Of a stretch of DNA of 64,000 bases, positions 54,870 through 64,000 are shown one piece after another; position 1 is the first letter of the stretch; each line of letters starts with the position of its first letter. Under the pieces are notes generated by a model. It made no database searches. It had not been told where the DNA came from and was given only the letters and a program-made list of their open reading frames with translations. The stretch is from Medicago truncatula (taxonomy: Eukaryota; Streptophyta; Magnoliopsida; Fabales; Fabaceae): NCBI RefSeq assembly GCF_003473485.1, contig NC_053043.1, positions 13,154,001 through 13,218,000 of the forward strand, in the 5' to 3' direction. The position numbers were made by a program, and so were the translations under genes.

Positions 54870-55445
54870 AATGACAGTCAGTCATTTGTTATTTTTAGAG
54901 TCATTTTATGATATTTTTGAGTTCACAAACAAGATTAAGCAGCAAGAAAAGCAAGAAAAAACTGAAGAAGCTGAAAAAAAGCATTGTGTCATGATTACTG
55001 AAAAACATGACACAATTTGGAGCTTTCAAGAAATATGCTTTCGGCATTTGTGAAAACGTGTCACGATGGCAAAAACGTGACACGATTATGGAAACCCTAA
55101 TTTGGGTGATTTGTTAGACAAGGAAGAATAGGTGTAGTATACCAATTAGGGGAACATAGATGATTCGAAAGACCTGATCTCATCTCTCTTCATATTTTCT
55201 AACAATCAAATCAAAATAAACAAAATAATTTATATATTCTAAATATTTACTTTATTGCTAAATTGAGATTAAGACAGTCCTCGTGGATACGAACTTATTT
55301 TATTATTTCGATGCATTTTTAGTACACTTGCTAAAAATCTATCATTTTCATTTATCAAAATTACGTGGATACGAACTTATTTTATTATTTCGATGCATTT
55401 TTAGTACACTTGCTAAAAATCTATCATTTCCATTTATCAAAATTA
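54870..55445. repeat. LTR-like relic with an 82-bp tandem duplication
   Basis: Contains ACACAATTTGGAGC, repeated CGTG.CACGAT motifs and GACAGTCCTCGTGGATACGA, resembling the ends of long gypsy-type LTRs. Two direct copies of an 82-bp unit (55282-55363 and 55364-55445) differ by only one visible base. The second copy runs into the 3' end of the 279-codon gene. Confidence 0.6.
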
Positions 55446-56263
55446 CAACCTAAAAAGATAGAATTATTTAGGGAACCTTTCGTGACTCCATTGGAATTGA
55501 TAAGACCTTTGTTGGAAGCATATTTAACAAATTGAGCTATGATCTCATTGCTCTTCAAGGATGAACTATTATCTTCTTTTTTTGTATGATTAGACTTTGC
55601 TCCAGGAGACCATATACCAGTACGAATAGTTTCAGCTATAACTGCACGTATATCATCACTTGGATGTTTGTAAGGACCCTTCACTTCAACAATAAAACCT
55701 TTTCCTCTACTACGGTATATTTTTGCTGCAGAAGAAAGACCAGCAAAGTTGGTAACATAATAGTGTGCCATAGTCACCATGTAAGCATTGGCATGGTTTT
55801 TCTTTTTCTTCATTTGTAGAACAAAAAAATTGTCAGTGTATGAATTATCATATGAAACAATAGTGGTCTCTATAATGTAATCTTGTTTAACACTTATACA
55901 AGATTTGTATACCCCCGAATTTGCAATACCCTCTATCCCTCCATGAAGATAATCACTCCCAACCCTTTTGATATCCAAAGTAAAAGCAGATGTGATATCT
56001 GCATCGTCGTCCCTTAATCCAAAATATATACTCTCAACACCATTGTTGTCGTGTCTCGCTTCCAGTTGAAAACAACAACCATGCTCTAATTTCTTACCTA
56101 CTTTGTAACGTACACCCCAAGTTTCTGTTTGGTCGTCTTTCCAATTGCTCATGGAAACCTCAAGGGAGTTTACCCATAGTGCCCTGGTACCGGTGGGAGC
56201 CGATATAAAACAAGGACAATTGATGCCAAGGTTGGAATTGCGGCTGCTGTAAGCATTTCCCAT
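55424..56263 (-). CDS. Unknown protein, 279 residues, possible N-myristoylation
   Basis: An intronless minus-strand gene. MGNAYSSRN fits the plant N-myristoylation signal (Gly2, Ser6), so membrane attachment is possible (inference). The body (residues 25-200) alternates short hydrophobic and charged stretches typical of a beta-rich fold: WGVRYKVGKKLEHGCCFQLE, ESIYFGLRDDDADITSAFTL, then AMVTMAHYYV-like and GKGFIVEVKGPYKHPSDDIR. A conserved-looking IAETIRTGIWSPGAK segment lies near 210-225, followed by a Ser/Asn-rich basic tail. I do not recognise the family. No membrane segment is seen. The last five codons (FDKWK) and stop fall in the 82-bp duplicated repeat, so the C-terminus may have been rewritten. 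A TATA-like box lies 200 bp upstream. Confidence 0.65.
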   Translation of the reverse strand: MGNAYSSRNSNLGINCPCFISAPTGTRALWVNSLEVSMSNWKDDQTETWGVRYKVGKKLEHGCCFQLEARHDNNGVESIYFGLRDDDADITSAFTLDIKRVGSDYLHGGIEGIANSGVYKSCISVKQDYIIETTIVSYDNSYTDNFFVLQMKKKKNHANAYMVTMAHYYVTNFAGLSSAAKIYRSRGKGFIVEVKGPYKHPSDDIRAVIAETIRTGIWSPGAKSNHTKKEDNSSSLKSNEIIAQFVKYASNKGLINSNGVTKGSLNNSIFLGCNFDKWK

Positions 56264-56460
56264 TGTAACTTGTAAGTATGTAAATCAAAGGTTTGTGTAT
56301 CTGAAACTAGATCCTTTACGATTGCATGCAGTATGGCGATTTAGCCGTAGGCTGTTAGGTTTAGAGACAGAAACTTTGTCTAAAGAATGGGATATGGATA
56401 GTAGGATCGACGTTCGTAGCTAGAAGAAAACCATGAATGTCTATAGAGTTTGTTTTGAGC

Positions 56461-56470
56461 GTTTATATTT
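56461..56470 (-). promoter_or_regulatory. TATA-like box of the 279-codon gene
   Basis: The minus strand reads AAATATAAAC about 200 bp above the ATG at 56263. Confidence 0.4.
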
Positions 56471-56829
56471 TTTCCCACCTTATTATATAATTACCTAGGG
56501 CATATACAATGTAAATTCTAAAGAACAGGTACATGTATGGTAGAATTTTTTAATGAGTAGTGGCTATGGCATATTGTAGAAAGATTCATAATGTTGGGTG
56601 CGAAAAAAAGAAGAGATTGAAGAATTGGATGCGTAAAAAAAAAAAAAAAAAAAGAGATTGAAGAATTGGATACCAAATTTCATAATGTTCGAAAGGGAAA
56701 TCTTAAGGTTTTTTTTTTTTTTTTTTTTTTTTTGAATATTGGGAAATCTTAAGGTATTGGTTAAGAGAACAAAAATAAAAAATTGTATTGGAAAATCGTG
56801 AAAGTTTGTGATTTCAATTTTTTAAAAGT
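56471..56829. other. Spacer with poly-A and poly-T runs
   Basis: AGAGATTGAAGAATTGGAT occurs twice (56611 and 56653), joined by a poly-A run; 56709-56733 is poly-T. No gene. Confidence 0.6.
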
Positions 56830-57564
56830 AAAAAAATTGTTGATTTTAATGCAAACTTAATAATTTTAGTTTCTTTATCAGTCCAAAAGAAAGTGCTACT
56901 ACCATTTCCTACCACCCTCCTAATATTATCATCAAACCAATTACCTACTCCTGATCCGACCCCTTCCCTCACCTTACACATCATTCTCCACCAACCAGAC
57001 ACCTCTCTCCCTCCTTCCTTCCTGAATTCGACCACCAACCTCTCCGTACCGTGCCTTTAAGACACGATACCACAAACCATCTATATCAACCAACAACCTC
57101 CAGCACCATTTCCCTAACAAAGATAAATTAAATTCACCTAACCTCCGCACCCCCAAACCACCTCGATTCACAGGTAAACAAATAGAATCCCATTTTATCC
57201 AAGCAATTTTTTTAGAGACCTCACAACCCCAAAAAAAATAAAAAATAGATTCGATAGAAGAAATTATACTTGCAGGTGTCTTGAAGAAGGAAAGAAAGTA
57301 AACCGGAAGAGAGGATATGACATATTTCAAAAGAACCAAACAGTCACCAAACGATAAAAGATTATTATTCCACGACGACAATCTTGCAACAATTTGGTCC
57401 ACTACCGGTTTCAAGAATCCATAGCACATATCAAATTGCGTAAAGAATCCATAGCATAAGAATCTCAAAGATCCCTTTCTATCCCTTCGTTCCCATTTAC
57501 TGGTTCTTACTTTCTCACATGAGATAAGATTCTCCAATATCTTTTCTATAATATGATGCGACAC
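56830..57564 (-). pseudogene. LINE-1 reverse transcriptase C-terminal relic
   Basis: The minus strand reads PVVDQIVARLSSWNNNLLSF, YVISSLPVYFLSFFKTPASI, IAWIKWDSICLPVNRGGLGV and RRLGEFNLSLLGKWCWRLL, then YRVLKARYG. This is the segment after the reverse transcriptase palm of plant L1 elements. A frameshift near 57000 moves the reading to WWRMMCKVREGVGSGVGNWF and NIRRVVGNGSS. The catalytic reverse transcriptase part is absent, and flanks are truncated. Confidence 0.92.
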
Positions 57565-57813
57565 CCATATAATTAAAATATCAACAAAAAATATTAGTGA
57601 ACCAAAATTTTAGTAAAAATAATATTATACCAAGTTCTTTGAATTTAGTAATTTATTGTCCCTGAAATAACACTGTATACAATAACGAAGGTGGAAGTAT
57701 AACAAATTGAAGAACCTACCCCAGAGAAAATCCATCACGTATGTAATTGTAGACTCACCATATATATAGACTGTTTATAGCTATGCCCTAACATGAACAT
57801 TATTTTTTTCTTT

Positions 57814-58053
57814 TTAAAAACTAAATATAGCCATATACATAATCAATGGGAACCAGTCACAACACTCGCACCAACCTTGGTAACGATAGTACTTGCATGA
57901 GCAGATAGAATGAAAATGATCACACAGGTGTTTGATGTGTAGAATACAAAACAGGTCACAAAAATCGTACTTGTGGTTCGAGAGCATACATTTTGCATTA
58001 TGCGATACTCTTTGTGGAGGGATCTTGAATGTGTTTAGTGTGACTATATGCAC
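57814..58053 (-). CDS. Candidate cysteine-rich peptide exon (weak)
   Basis: A 79-codon frame holding nine Cys in 45 residues: C-x9-C-x3-C-x7-C-x6-C-x1-C-x8-C-x1-C-C (KCMLS...DFCDLFC...HLC...ICSC...GWCECC). C-x3-C and C-x1-C in this order resemble the cysteine-stabilised alpha-beta signature of defensin-like peptides. However, no signal-peptide exon was found upstream on the minus strand, and chance is possible in this AT-rich setting. Treat as a hypothesis. Confidence 0.2.
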   Translation of the reverse strand: MHIVTLNTFKIPPQRVSHNAKCMLSNHKYDFCDLFCILHIKHLCDHFHSICSCKYYRYQGWCECCDWFPLIMYMAIFSF

Positions 58054-58393
58054 TCAGCCACATTCAAATTGTCTAATTAACATTACACGGCTAAATTTCA
58101 ATGAAGATTTTGATTTATATAATCTTTTTAATTTAAAATATCAAACTTAAAATTTAAATTGTCTTGATCTCGATCAAACGACCTAAATATGGTTGACTAT
58201 TTGAAGTCGCTGGATTGTGACCGCATACAACCCATATTACCACCTTATGTTACAAGAGGTTACATTACATGATCTATATACTCTTAGAGAGTAAGTTAGT
58301 AGCATCTTATCAAGCATTATTATAAAATAAAAAAAATAAAAAAACTGATGAAGCATATATTTTTTTTTTATCTCTCCCATAACAAACAATTTT

Positions 58394-58783
58394 GGCTTAC
58401 TTGCATGTTTGATGCCTTATGTTTATTTTAGGTTTTAAGTTGGTCTTTTATGTTTTAAAAGTTTTAAGTTGGTCACTTACGTTTTAAAGGTTTCAAGTTG
58501 GTCCAACATGTTATTACTCATGTTGGAATAAGTTAGTCCATTCCGCGACATGATATTGAGTATAATAAAATAAAATAATTTTAAAAAATTTAAAGCTGCT
58601 TTTCTAAATAAGTTAAATTTCATCGTCCATATTGTCGGCTCGAATCTTCAAACAGTCAAGTGATAGAAGAAACTAACTTATTATAATGTGAGTAACGTAT
58701 TGAACCAACTTGAAACTTTTAAAATATAAATGACCAACTTAAAATCTAAAATAAACACAAGGGACCAAACATGCAATTAAGCC
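58394..58783. mobile_element. MULE-type MITE, 390 bp, 9-bp target duplication
   Basis: Long inverted arms: GGCTTACTTGCATGTTTG and CAAACATGCAATTAAGCC, continuing as TTATTTTAG.TTTTAAGTTG and the complement CAACTTAAAATCTAAAATAA. Direct repeats AACAATTTT and AACTATTTT (58385-58393, 58784-58792) have one mismatch in 9. The ends (GGCTTAATTGCA type) are the same as in the 41529 element, so they are one family with different interiors. Confidence 0.88.
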
Positions 58784-59518
58784 AACTATTTTCTACTATG
58801 TCTCCCTCTTCTCGTTTTTCTATTCCAATGATTCTTCCACTATTTTTTTTAATTCATATAAGTCTTTTTTTTTTTATCATATTTGTTCTTTTATTTTTTT
58901 AACAATGTTACGTACCTATCTTATTTATCGAATCTCAACTTTTTATGAAACAAGATTTTGTTTAAATTTGAGGATAATAAAAAAATACTTTGTTTAAAGA
59001 AAACAAATTTCAGTTTTTCAAATAGATAACATTTATTAGTTTTATTGAAAAATATAGAGTAATTGAAGAAAGGTATAATTGATAAATTATACCCTTAAAA
59101 TACCAAAATGACGAATTGGTGGTATAGATATTCGCTTGAACTTAAAAAAAACAATATTTGCTTTTTTTTTTTTTTGGTAGTGTAAACATATATTTGCTTG
59201 ATTAAATATTATCATATCTTCGGATCGCTATCAGAAGGAAAAAAAAAACAAAAAAACTATAAATAATATGATAAATTAAGTTTACTCCTTTTGTTTTTAT
59301 AAAAGTTTGATATTATGAATTAATGAAGCGAGACAAACTGGGAAATAAAGAAATTAAGGTTACGAAAGAAAATCGCCTCTTAATTTTCCAACATGACATC
59401 TCTAGTGTTCTCATTATAGGTTTTCTCTTCCATTTTCTTCTTTGATGGGTTCGTTTTGGTCAATTTTTGACCCAAAATCATCCATCATCATCTTTTTATT
59501 TTCATTTCAATCTAAATA

Positions 59519-59552
<34 letters not shown>

Positions 59553-59679
59553 GATTTAGATCTTTTTTCTTCGTGATTTCATCGTCTAAATGTGACTTTG
59601 TGTTGTTCGTCGTTTTGTGCATTGTTGTTTGATTTTATGTCTTGTTTTGGTATTCATTTGGTTCCTATTTAAAGATCGA

Positions 59680-59930
59680 CTATTCGATCAATGATTTGGA
59701 CGTCAACGTTGTAGATTCTGAAGCATGAATATTCCAGCCACTTTTAGTTTATCATATTATTTGTAGATATTTTATCGGGTGTATGTTATTAACTTTGATA
59801 TTGTGAATTTGTTCTCATCTTCATCCTTTATATTTTTAACAATGTTGATTGATGTAGTCTGTCAATTTGAATGAACGAATATCATTTTTTTTTAAGTAAT
59901 ATTTTTTTTGAAAAAAAAAATATTAAAGTT
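59680..59930 (+). repeat. LINE-like 3' tail (copy 2)
   Basis: Homologous to 31320-31600 (CAACGTTG, GCATGAATATTCCAG, TTGTGAATTTGTTC, CAATTTGAATGAACGAATAT). Confidence 0.5.
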
Positions 59931-60277
59931 CATATAATACATAAGTAATTGATTCTCATTCTCATGAATTAATTATTACTATGAGAGTTCAATTTTTTAA
60001 TCACAAAGAATACCACTAACTGCATGCATCACATTCTTCTCATTTTAATGTATTCAATATGTTTTTTTTTTAAATCATACATGTTATGTGAGAATTAATA
60101 TTATATATGTTTAAAATATAAAGTGATATAGTTTATTTGTACATAAAGAATAATAATAAATAAAATGCAAATTGATGGTAAAATTTAATATTTACTTTTT
60201 ACCAAAAAAATTATAACATTAAGTACATTTATGTGGTATATGTTATTATCTTTAAGTAATTGATTCGTCTTCAATAA

Positions 60278-60868
60278 TAGGGATGGCAATTGGACCCAGA
60301 CTCAATAGATACCCACAAAAAATACCCACAATGGGTAGGATAAAACCCCGCTTTTATGGGTCTGGGCACGGGTACAGGTAATACCCACAAAATTAAATGG
60401 GCAAGGGCACGGGTAAGGGTACTATACTGCCCAGACCCGCATATACATATTTATATAATATCATAAATTATTTATTTATTTTTTATGTATAATTAATTAA
60501 TTTTATTTAGTTATTTAAGCCTAAACCTAAACTTAAACCAAACAACTACTTAATACAATAACAACTCCATCATGCCGGTGTATAATTTTTTAGGAATATT
60601 TCGGATGTTTTCTATTTGACTAAATACCACGGTTCATATTATTTTATGAGTTAATTTTAAAAAATTGAGATCGTAGTTTTATTTCATTTGTGATGTTTTT
60701 TTTGTTTTTCCATAGTTAAAGTGCGGGTAATGGATGCGGGTATGGGTACTTAAGTACTCATAGGGTATGGGGAAGGGGACTAAAGTTGTTGCCCAAGAGG
60801 GTACGGACACGACTACAAGTATTTTTTATAAATGCGGGTATAGGGACGGGCACCCATTGCCATCCCTA
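60278..60868. mobile_element. hAT element, non-autonomous, 591 bp
   Basis: Inverted ends TAGGGATGGCAA and TTGCCATCCCTA with subterminal (G)GGTA.GGG / TACCC motifs, typical of plant hAT elements. Perfect 8-bp direct repeats TTCAATAA at 60270-60277 and 60869-60876. No transposase is present. Confidence 0.92.
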
Positions 60869-60876
60869 TTCAATAA

Positions 60877-61780
60877 TGACATAAAGGTCTGTAAGATTTC
60901 ACTATTTTATAAACAGATTATAAATTCAACAGTTTTTTTTAATAAAATAAGTTACATCAGTTTTCACTTTAACTTATGCGAAAAAATATTCTCAACATTG
61001 GTTTTTTTTTTTCTTTCCAAAAAAATTAGTTTTTCTTTAGTTTATTTTAGAGGTTATTTGTTTAGTTTCTCATTTGTCTTCTTTTATTCATTTTTATTAT
61101 CTTTTTTCGTTTCTTCCTTCTTTTGGCACACATTAATAAAAATAAAAGATTATTGTGCAAACACAGAGGTATATTGCTAGTACTAAACAAATATGGTTTT
61201 TTGTCCTGATGAGTTTAGTTCAGTTGGTATGAACAAACAATGCATAATATATGCAAGGTCGGGGGTTTGAACCCTGACCACCACAAAAAAAAAAAAATAG
61301 GGTTTTGTTATAAAAAAAAGTTCACCCATCTAAATAAGGACATATATTAATTATTATACAATATATTTGTTGGTTAAATTTATTATACAATATTTAATTC
61401 TCATCTAAACATTTATGCTAGCGAAAAGACGAGCAAATGACGTCTTTCGGCTCTATTATTTTGCATTAACATGTGACTTTTTTGTGTCAAGTTGTTTATT
61501 GGCTGGAGCCCACACATTTTAAATGTGGAGATGTGGGGTGTCTGAAGAATTTATAACTAACTCTGGTGATGTGGCAAGTTAGTTACTTGATTCACTTCTA
61601 GTTATTCACCCTTTCATTCATGTTTTAAAATCTATACGATTCTCCTTTCTTTCTTTCCATCCAATCACTACATTCATCATTCTCCTTTTCTCCCAAACTC
61701 TATAACAGTCTCAACATATTCCTTCAACAACATTCCATTCTTTTCTATAATCCTCACCAACTTTCAAAGATTCATCAACA
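60877..61780. other. Spacer upstream of the third exonuclease-like copy
   Basis: AT-rich DNA. 61500-61760 (TAACTAACT, GATTCACTTCTAGTTATTCACC) is homologous, inverted, to 45750-45840, and is presumably the ancestral promoter of that family. No other gene is seen. Confidence 0.45.
61206..61297 (+). repeat. tRNA-like SINE copy with poly-A tail
   Basis: GTCCTGATGAGTTTAGTTCA then GTTGG (A box), GGGTTTGAACCCTG (B box), CCACCACA and a poly-A tail. Same family as 33504 and 18364. Confidence 0.7.
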
Positions 61781-62305
61781 TGCCTATTGATATAACACGA
61801 GTTTCATCTGACTTTGGCACCTTCACTTATAAGGTTTATGTCGACCAGAACCATTCTTTCTGTTTTTCGACGACTTCAAACAACATTGTTGAAGAAGAGT
61901 AGCTAGCTGCGACATTGAATACTAGCTAGGTTGAATCCTCTTTAGTGCGTTGTGGCGTGTAACAAAAACGAGGGAGAAGAGTTTGCTTCCACAATCCACC
62001 TATGTGTTCGTGATAGGGTATTAATCTGTCAATTAGGCAATGAGAACTCCCGAATTACACTGGCTCACCCACCACATTCTCTTCAATTTCCAAAAAAAGT
62101 GGTAAACATTCGACGTGGTTTACCGATTCAAGAGCGAAACGACACATTGAAGACGCTTTTTGAGAGACATATGCAGATTGTCACACCTAACTTTAACAAC
62201 AAAATGGTTCACAATTGGAGGGCCCGTAATTACTCACAGGATCAATTGTTGTTTGGTTCACCAATGCCCTATGGTGCGTATCTCATGCATGTTAAATTTG
62301 TGTAA
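61781..62305 (+). pseudogene. Exonuclease-like gene, decayed copy 3
   Basis: The ATG at 61781 opens MPIDITRVSSDFGTFTYKVY, VDQNHSFCFSTTSNNIVEEE, then stops. After a frameshift, NKNEGEEFASTIHLCVRDRV and LICQLGN follow, then HPPHSLQFPKKVVNIRRGLP and NWRARNYSQDQLLFGSPMPY. It aligns with copies 1 and 2 throughout and keeps an FASTIHLCV strand like plant Werner-exonuclease-like proteins. Two stops (61901, 61930) and one shift disable it. A likely second exon lies near 62971 (GGATATGGAAATGATCCAGC), again with a stop; a homologous exon opens at 44166 in copy 1. Confidence 0.55.
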
Positions 62306-63400
62306 GTTTGGTAATTTAACTTCGTACATTGTTTTCATTATTTGATTTGTTCTTTATTCATTCTTGAATCGAATAATTATAGTGAAAAATACTAATTATT
62401 GTAAGTTTGGTTATTATTGAATAACGATATTTTATCATTTTTGGTCTTGTTCTTTGTTCATTCTTAAATCGATTTTAATATTGTAAGTTTGGTTATTCTT
62501 GAATAATAATAATAATAATAATTCATAATTCTTGATGTTGTTCCTTATTCATTCTTGATTCGATTTTATTATAGTGATTTGATTATTTAATAATGTGTTT
62601 ATCATTAACACATGAACATTACACATATGAAAATAGCACACATAAAATGTTGGTTTAACTTGGTTTTTTTTTTTTTTTAATTCTTGATGTATGGTGTTGT
62701 GTGTTATTTCAAAAACATATGAAATTTACTTTATTCATTTCATTTTAATCATTTGTTTACAATATTTTAATATTGTTAGTTTGGTTATTCTTGAATAATA
62801 ATAATATTTCATAATTCTTAATGTTGTTCTTTATTCATTCTTGAATCGAATTATTACAGTGATTTGATGCTTTAATAATGTGTTTATCATTAAAACCTAC
62901 GAAAATTACACACATAGTGGTTGATTTTTGTAAACATCGACGTGTCATTCGTGTACACTTTTCTCTGTAAAAGGGATATGGAAATGATCCAGCAGCGGCG
63001 GCCATAGTGGAACCTTGACTTTCTATTCACTTTGAATATTTTTCTCATTGCTATATGCTTTTATTTTGAGGGTGCCAATTCTCATAATGTATTTGCATTA
63101 CAATTTACAACCGAAGCTGCTTTAAAAAATAAATTATAACTGAAACCAATAATATGTTTAATAAAAAAAATCTTTTGGTAAAATTACAATTATCATATTT
63201 TTATATATACTATCATATTTTCTTGATAAAAAAAACATATTTTCTTTAGTGTTAAATGATCAAATGTGACAATTATTATAAGGCAGAAATAATATTCAAT
63301 TTTATTATATGAGTCGTGATTACAAGATCAAAACAAGACAACCATTTTATTGCAGACATGCATACAAAGAGAAACCTTAATTATATAAATAAATGTCACT
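62306..63400. other. Intron-like region with an internal duplication
   Basis: 62480-62650 and 62771-62920 are diverged direct copies (TTGGTTATTCTTGAATAATA, TTATTCATTCTTGA.TCGA, TAATGTGTTTATCATTA), about 290 bp apart. They fall between the two exon-like parts of the pseudogene. 63000-63400 is AT-rich, probably the glucanase 3' UTR. Confidence 0.55.
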
Positions 63401-63431
63401 CTTAATCCATCAATTTCTCAATCCATGTTCC

Positions 63432-64000
63432 CTAAAATCCAAATGGATACTTTTTCTGTTTATTATTAGGATTAAATACTCCAAAATGTTTCTCCAACTC
63501 AGGATTCTTCTTATTCTCATCAAACAACCCAAATATATAAGTCTCAATAGGTCCAGACCTCATTGGTGTTCCACCATTAACATGCCTAATCAAATTATCA
63601 AGATAAACTCTTGCATTATCATAAGTAGCTGCAAATCCACCATCTGAAGGCCAACCACTCTCAGACACAACAACCTTAACAAAACCAATTCCAGTATTGT
63701 CAATTGCAGCATGTAATGAATCCAACAAAGCATCAAATAGATTTTGGTATCCCCTTGAACCATCCCTAACCACAACATTAGGAGAAGTGAATAAAGCATA
63801 TTGAAGTGAGATGTCTTTTGGGTTATCTTTATAGCTAAAATAAGAGTAAATATTTGCAAATAAAGGTGCATTTGCATATACTAAGTAGCCTATAATTGGA
63901 TCCAAATATGACCTCACATCGCTTCTAAATGAACCTTTAGACGGCGGGTACGAAGTTCCTATCATGGTCATGTCAATAGCCGTTGAAACCTTGATTTGAT
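63432..64000 (-). CDS. Beta-1,3-glucanase (GH17), 3' part, cut by the window edge
   Basis: Family 17 glucan endo-1,3-beta-glucosidase, which hydrolyses callose-type glucan in the apoplast or at plasmodesmata and is often defence-related. The frame is open to the window end ([20 protein letters not shown]), and the visible 189 residues hold [39 protein letters not shown] and the catalytic-nucleophile motif [13 protein letters not shown], where the Glu follows VVS. The end [17 protein letters not shown] and KYPFGF matches the family; translation stops right after KYPFGF, so there is no C-terminal vacuolar propeptide or GPI/X8 extension. The N-terminal half, including the signal peptide and acid/base Glu, lies beyond 64000. 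Confidence 0.95.
   Translation of the reverse strand, partial: QIKVSTAIDMTMIGTSYPPSKGSFRSDVRSYLDPIIGYLVYANAPLFANIYSYFSYKDNPKDISLQYALFTSPNVVVRDGSRGYQNLFDALLDSLHAAIDNTGIGFVKVVVSESGWPSDGGFAATYDNARVYLDNLIRHVNGGTPMRSGPIETYIFGLFDENKKNPELEKHFGVFNPNNKQKKYPFGF

Larger units (their letters stand above)
58054..60277. other. AT-rich spacer with MITE and LINE tail
   Basis: Outside the elements called separately, it holds long A/T runs (for example poly-T 59520-59549) and no supportable gene. Confidence 0.4.

Noticed and set aside
60767-61180. 137-codon plus-strand frame
   Set aside because: It starts inside the hAT element and runs through a T-rich tract that yields Phe/Ser/Leu runs; composition artefact.
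1-64000. CRISPR arrays, operons or other prokaryotic features
   Set aside because: Introns, GRAS and NCR genes, LTR elements and composition show plant nuclear DNA; no regularly spaced short repeats of CRISPR type were seen.
1-64000. Integrated plant virus or toxin genes
   Set aside because: The reverse transcriptase matches are copia and LINE-1 type only; no capsid, movement or viral replicase motifs were seen.

Overview
The window is nuclear DNA of a papilionoid legume. A two-exon nodule-specific cysteine-rich (NCR) type peptide gene points to the inverted-repeat-lacking clade (Medicago, Trifolium, Pisum and relatives); a Medicago-like genome is my best guess but was not tested. The DNA is AT-rich, genes are sparse, several have introns, and most of the rest is transposable elements and their relics.

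Layout. 0.4-12.3 kb: three tandem intronless GRAS transcription-factor genes on the minus strand, duplicated together with promoter and 3' flank. 14.1-15.2 kb: a three-exon housekeeping gene for mitochondrial complex I subunit NDUFA2/B8. 16-31 kb: MITEs, a 2.28 kb solo LTR with a perfect target-site duplication, the NCR gene, a tandem MITE cluster, a 2.2 kb internally non-coding LTR element, an RNase H relic, and an LTR relic. 32-41 kb: a cluster of small plus-strand genes, three of which encode a related family of Asn/Gly-rich peptides without signal peptides; this is the best candidate for something undescribed. 41.5-46.2 kb: a MULE-type MITE, a plant-mobile-domain pseudogene, two decayed copies of an exonuclease-like family, and an inverted GRAS pseudogene. 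46.4-51.4 kb: an almost complete Ty1/copia element with unusual TA...TA termini and two frameshifts, inserted in the 3' flank of the GRAS pseudogene. 51.4-61.3 kb: relics, an unknown 279-residue protein gene with a possible N-myristoylation start, a LINE-1 relic, a MULE MITE and a hAT element with a perfect 8-bp target duplication. 61.8-64 kb: a third exonuclease-like pseudogene, then the 3' part of a beta-1,3-glucanase gene (GH17) that runs off the right edge.

Likely functional genes: three GRAS genes, NDUFA2, the NCR peptide, the Asn/Gly-rich peptide genes, the 279-residue protein and the glucanase. They do not form one pathway; the recurring theme is local duplication (GRAS, Asn/Gly-rich, exonuclease-like) followed by decay and transposon insertion. 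All calls are from reading the sequence; no database search was run.
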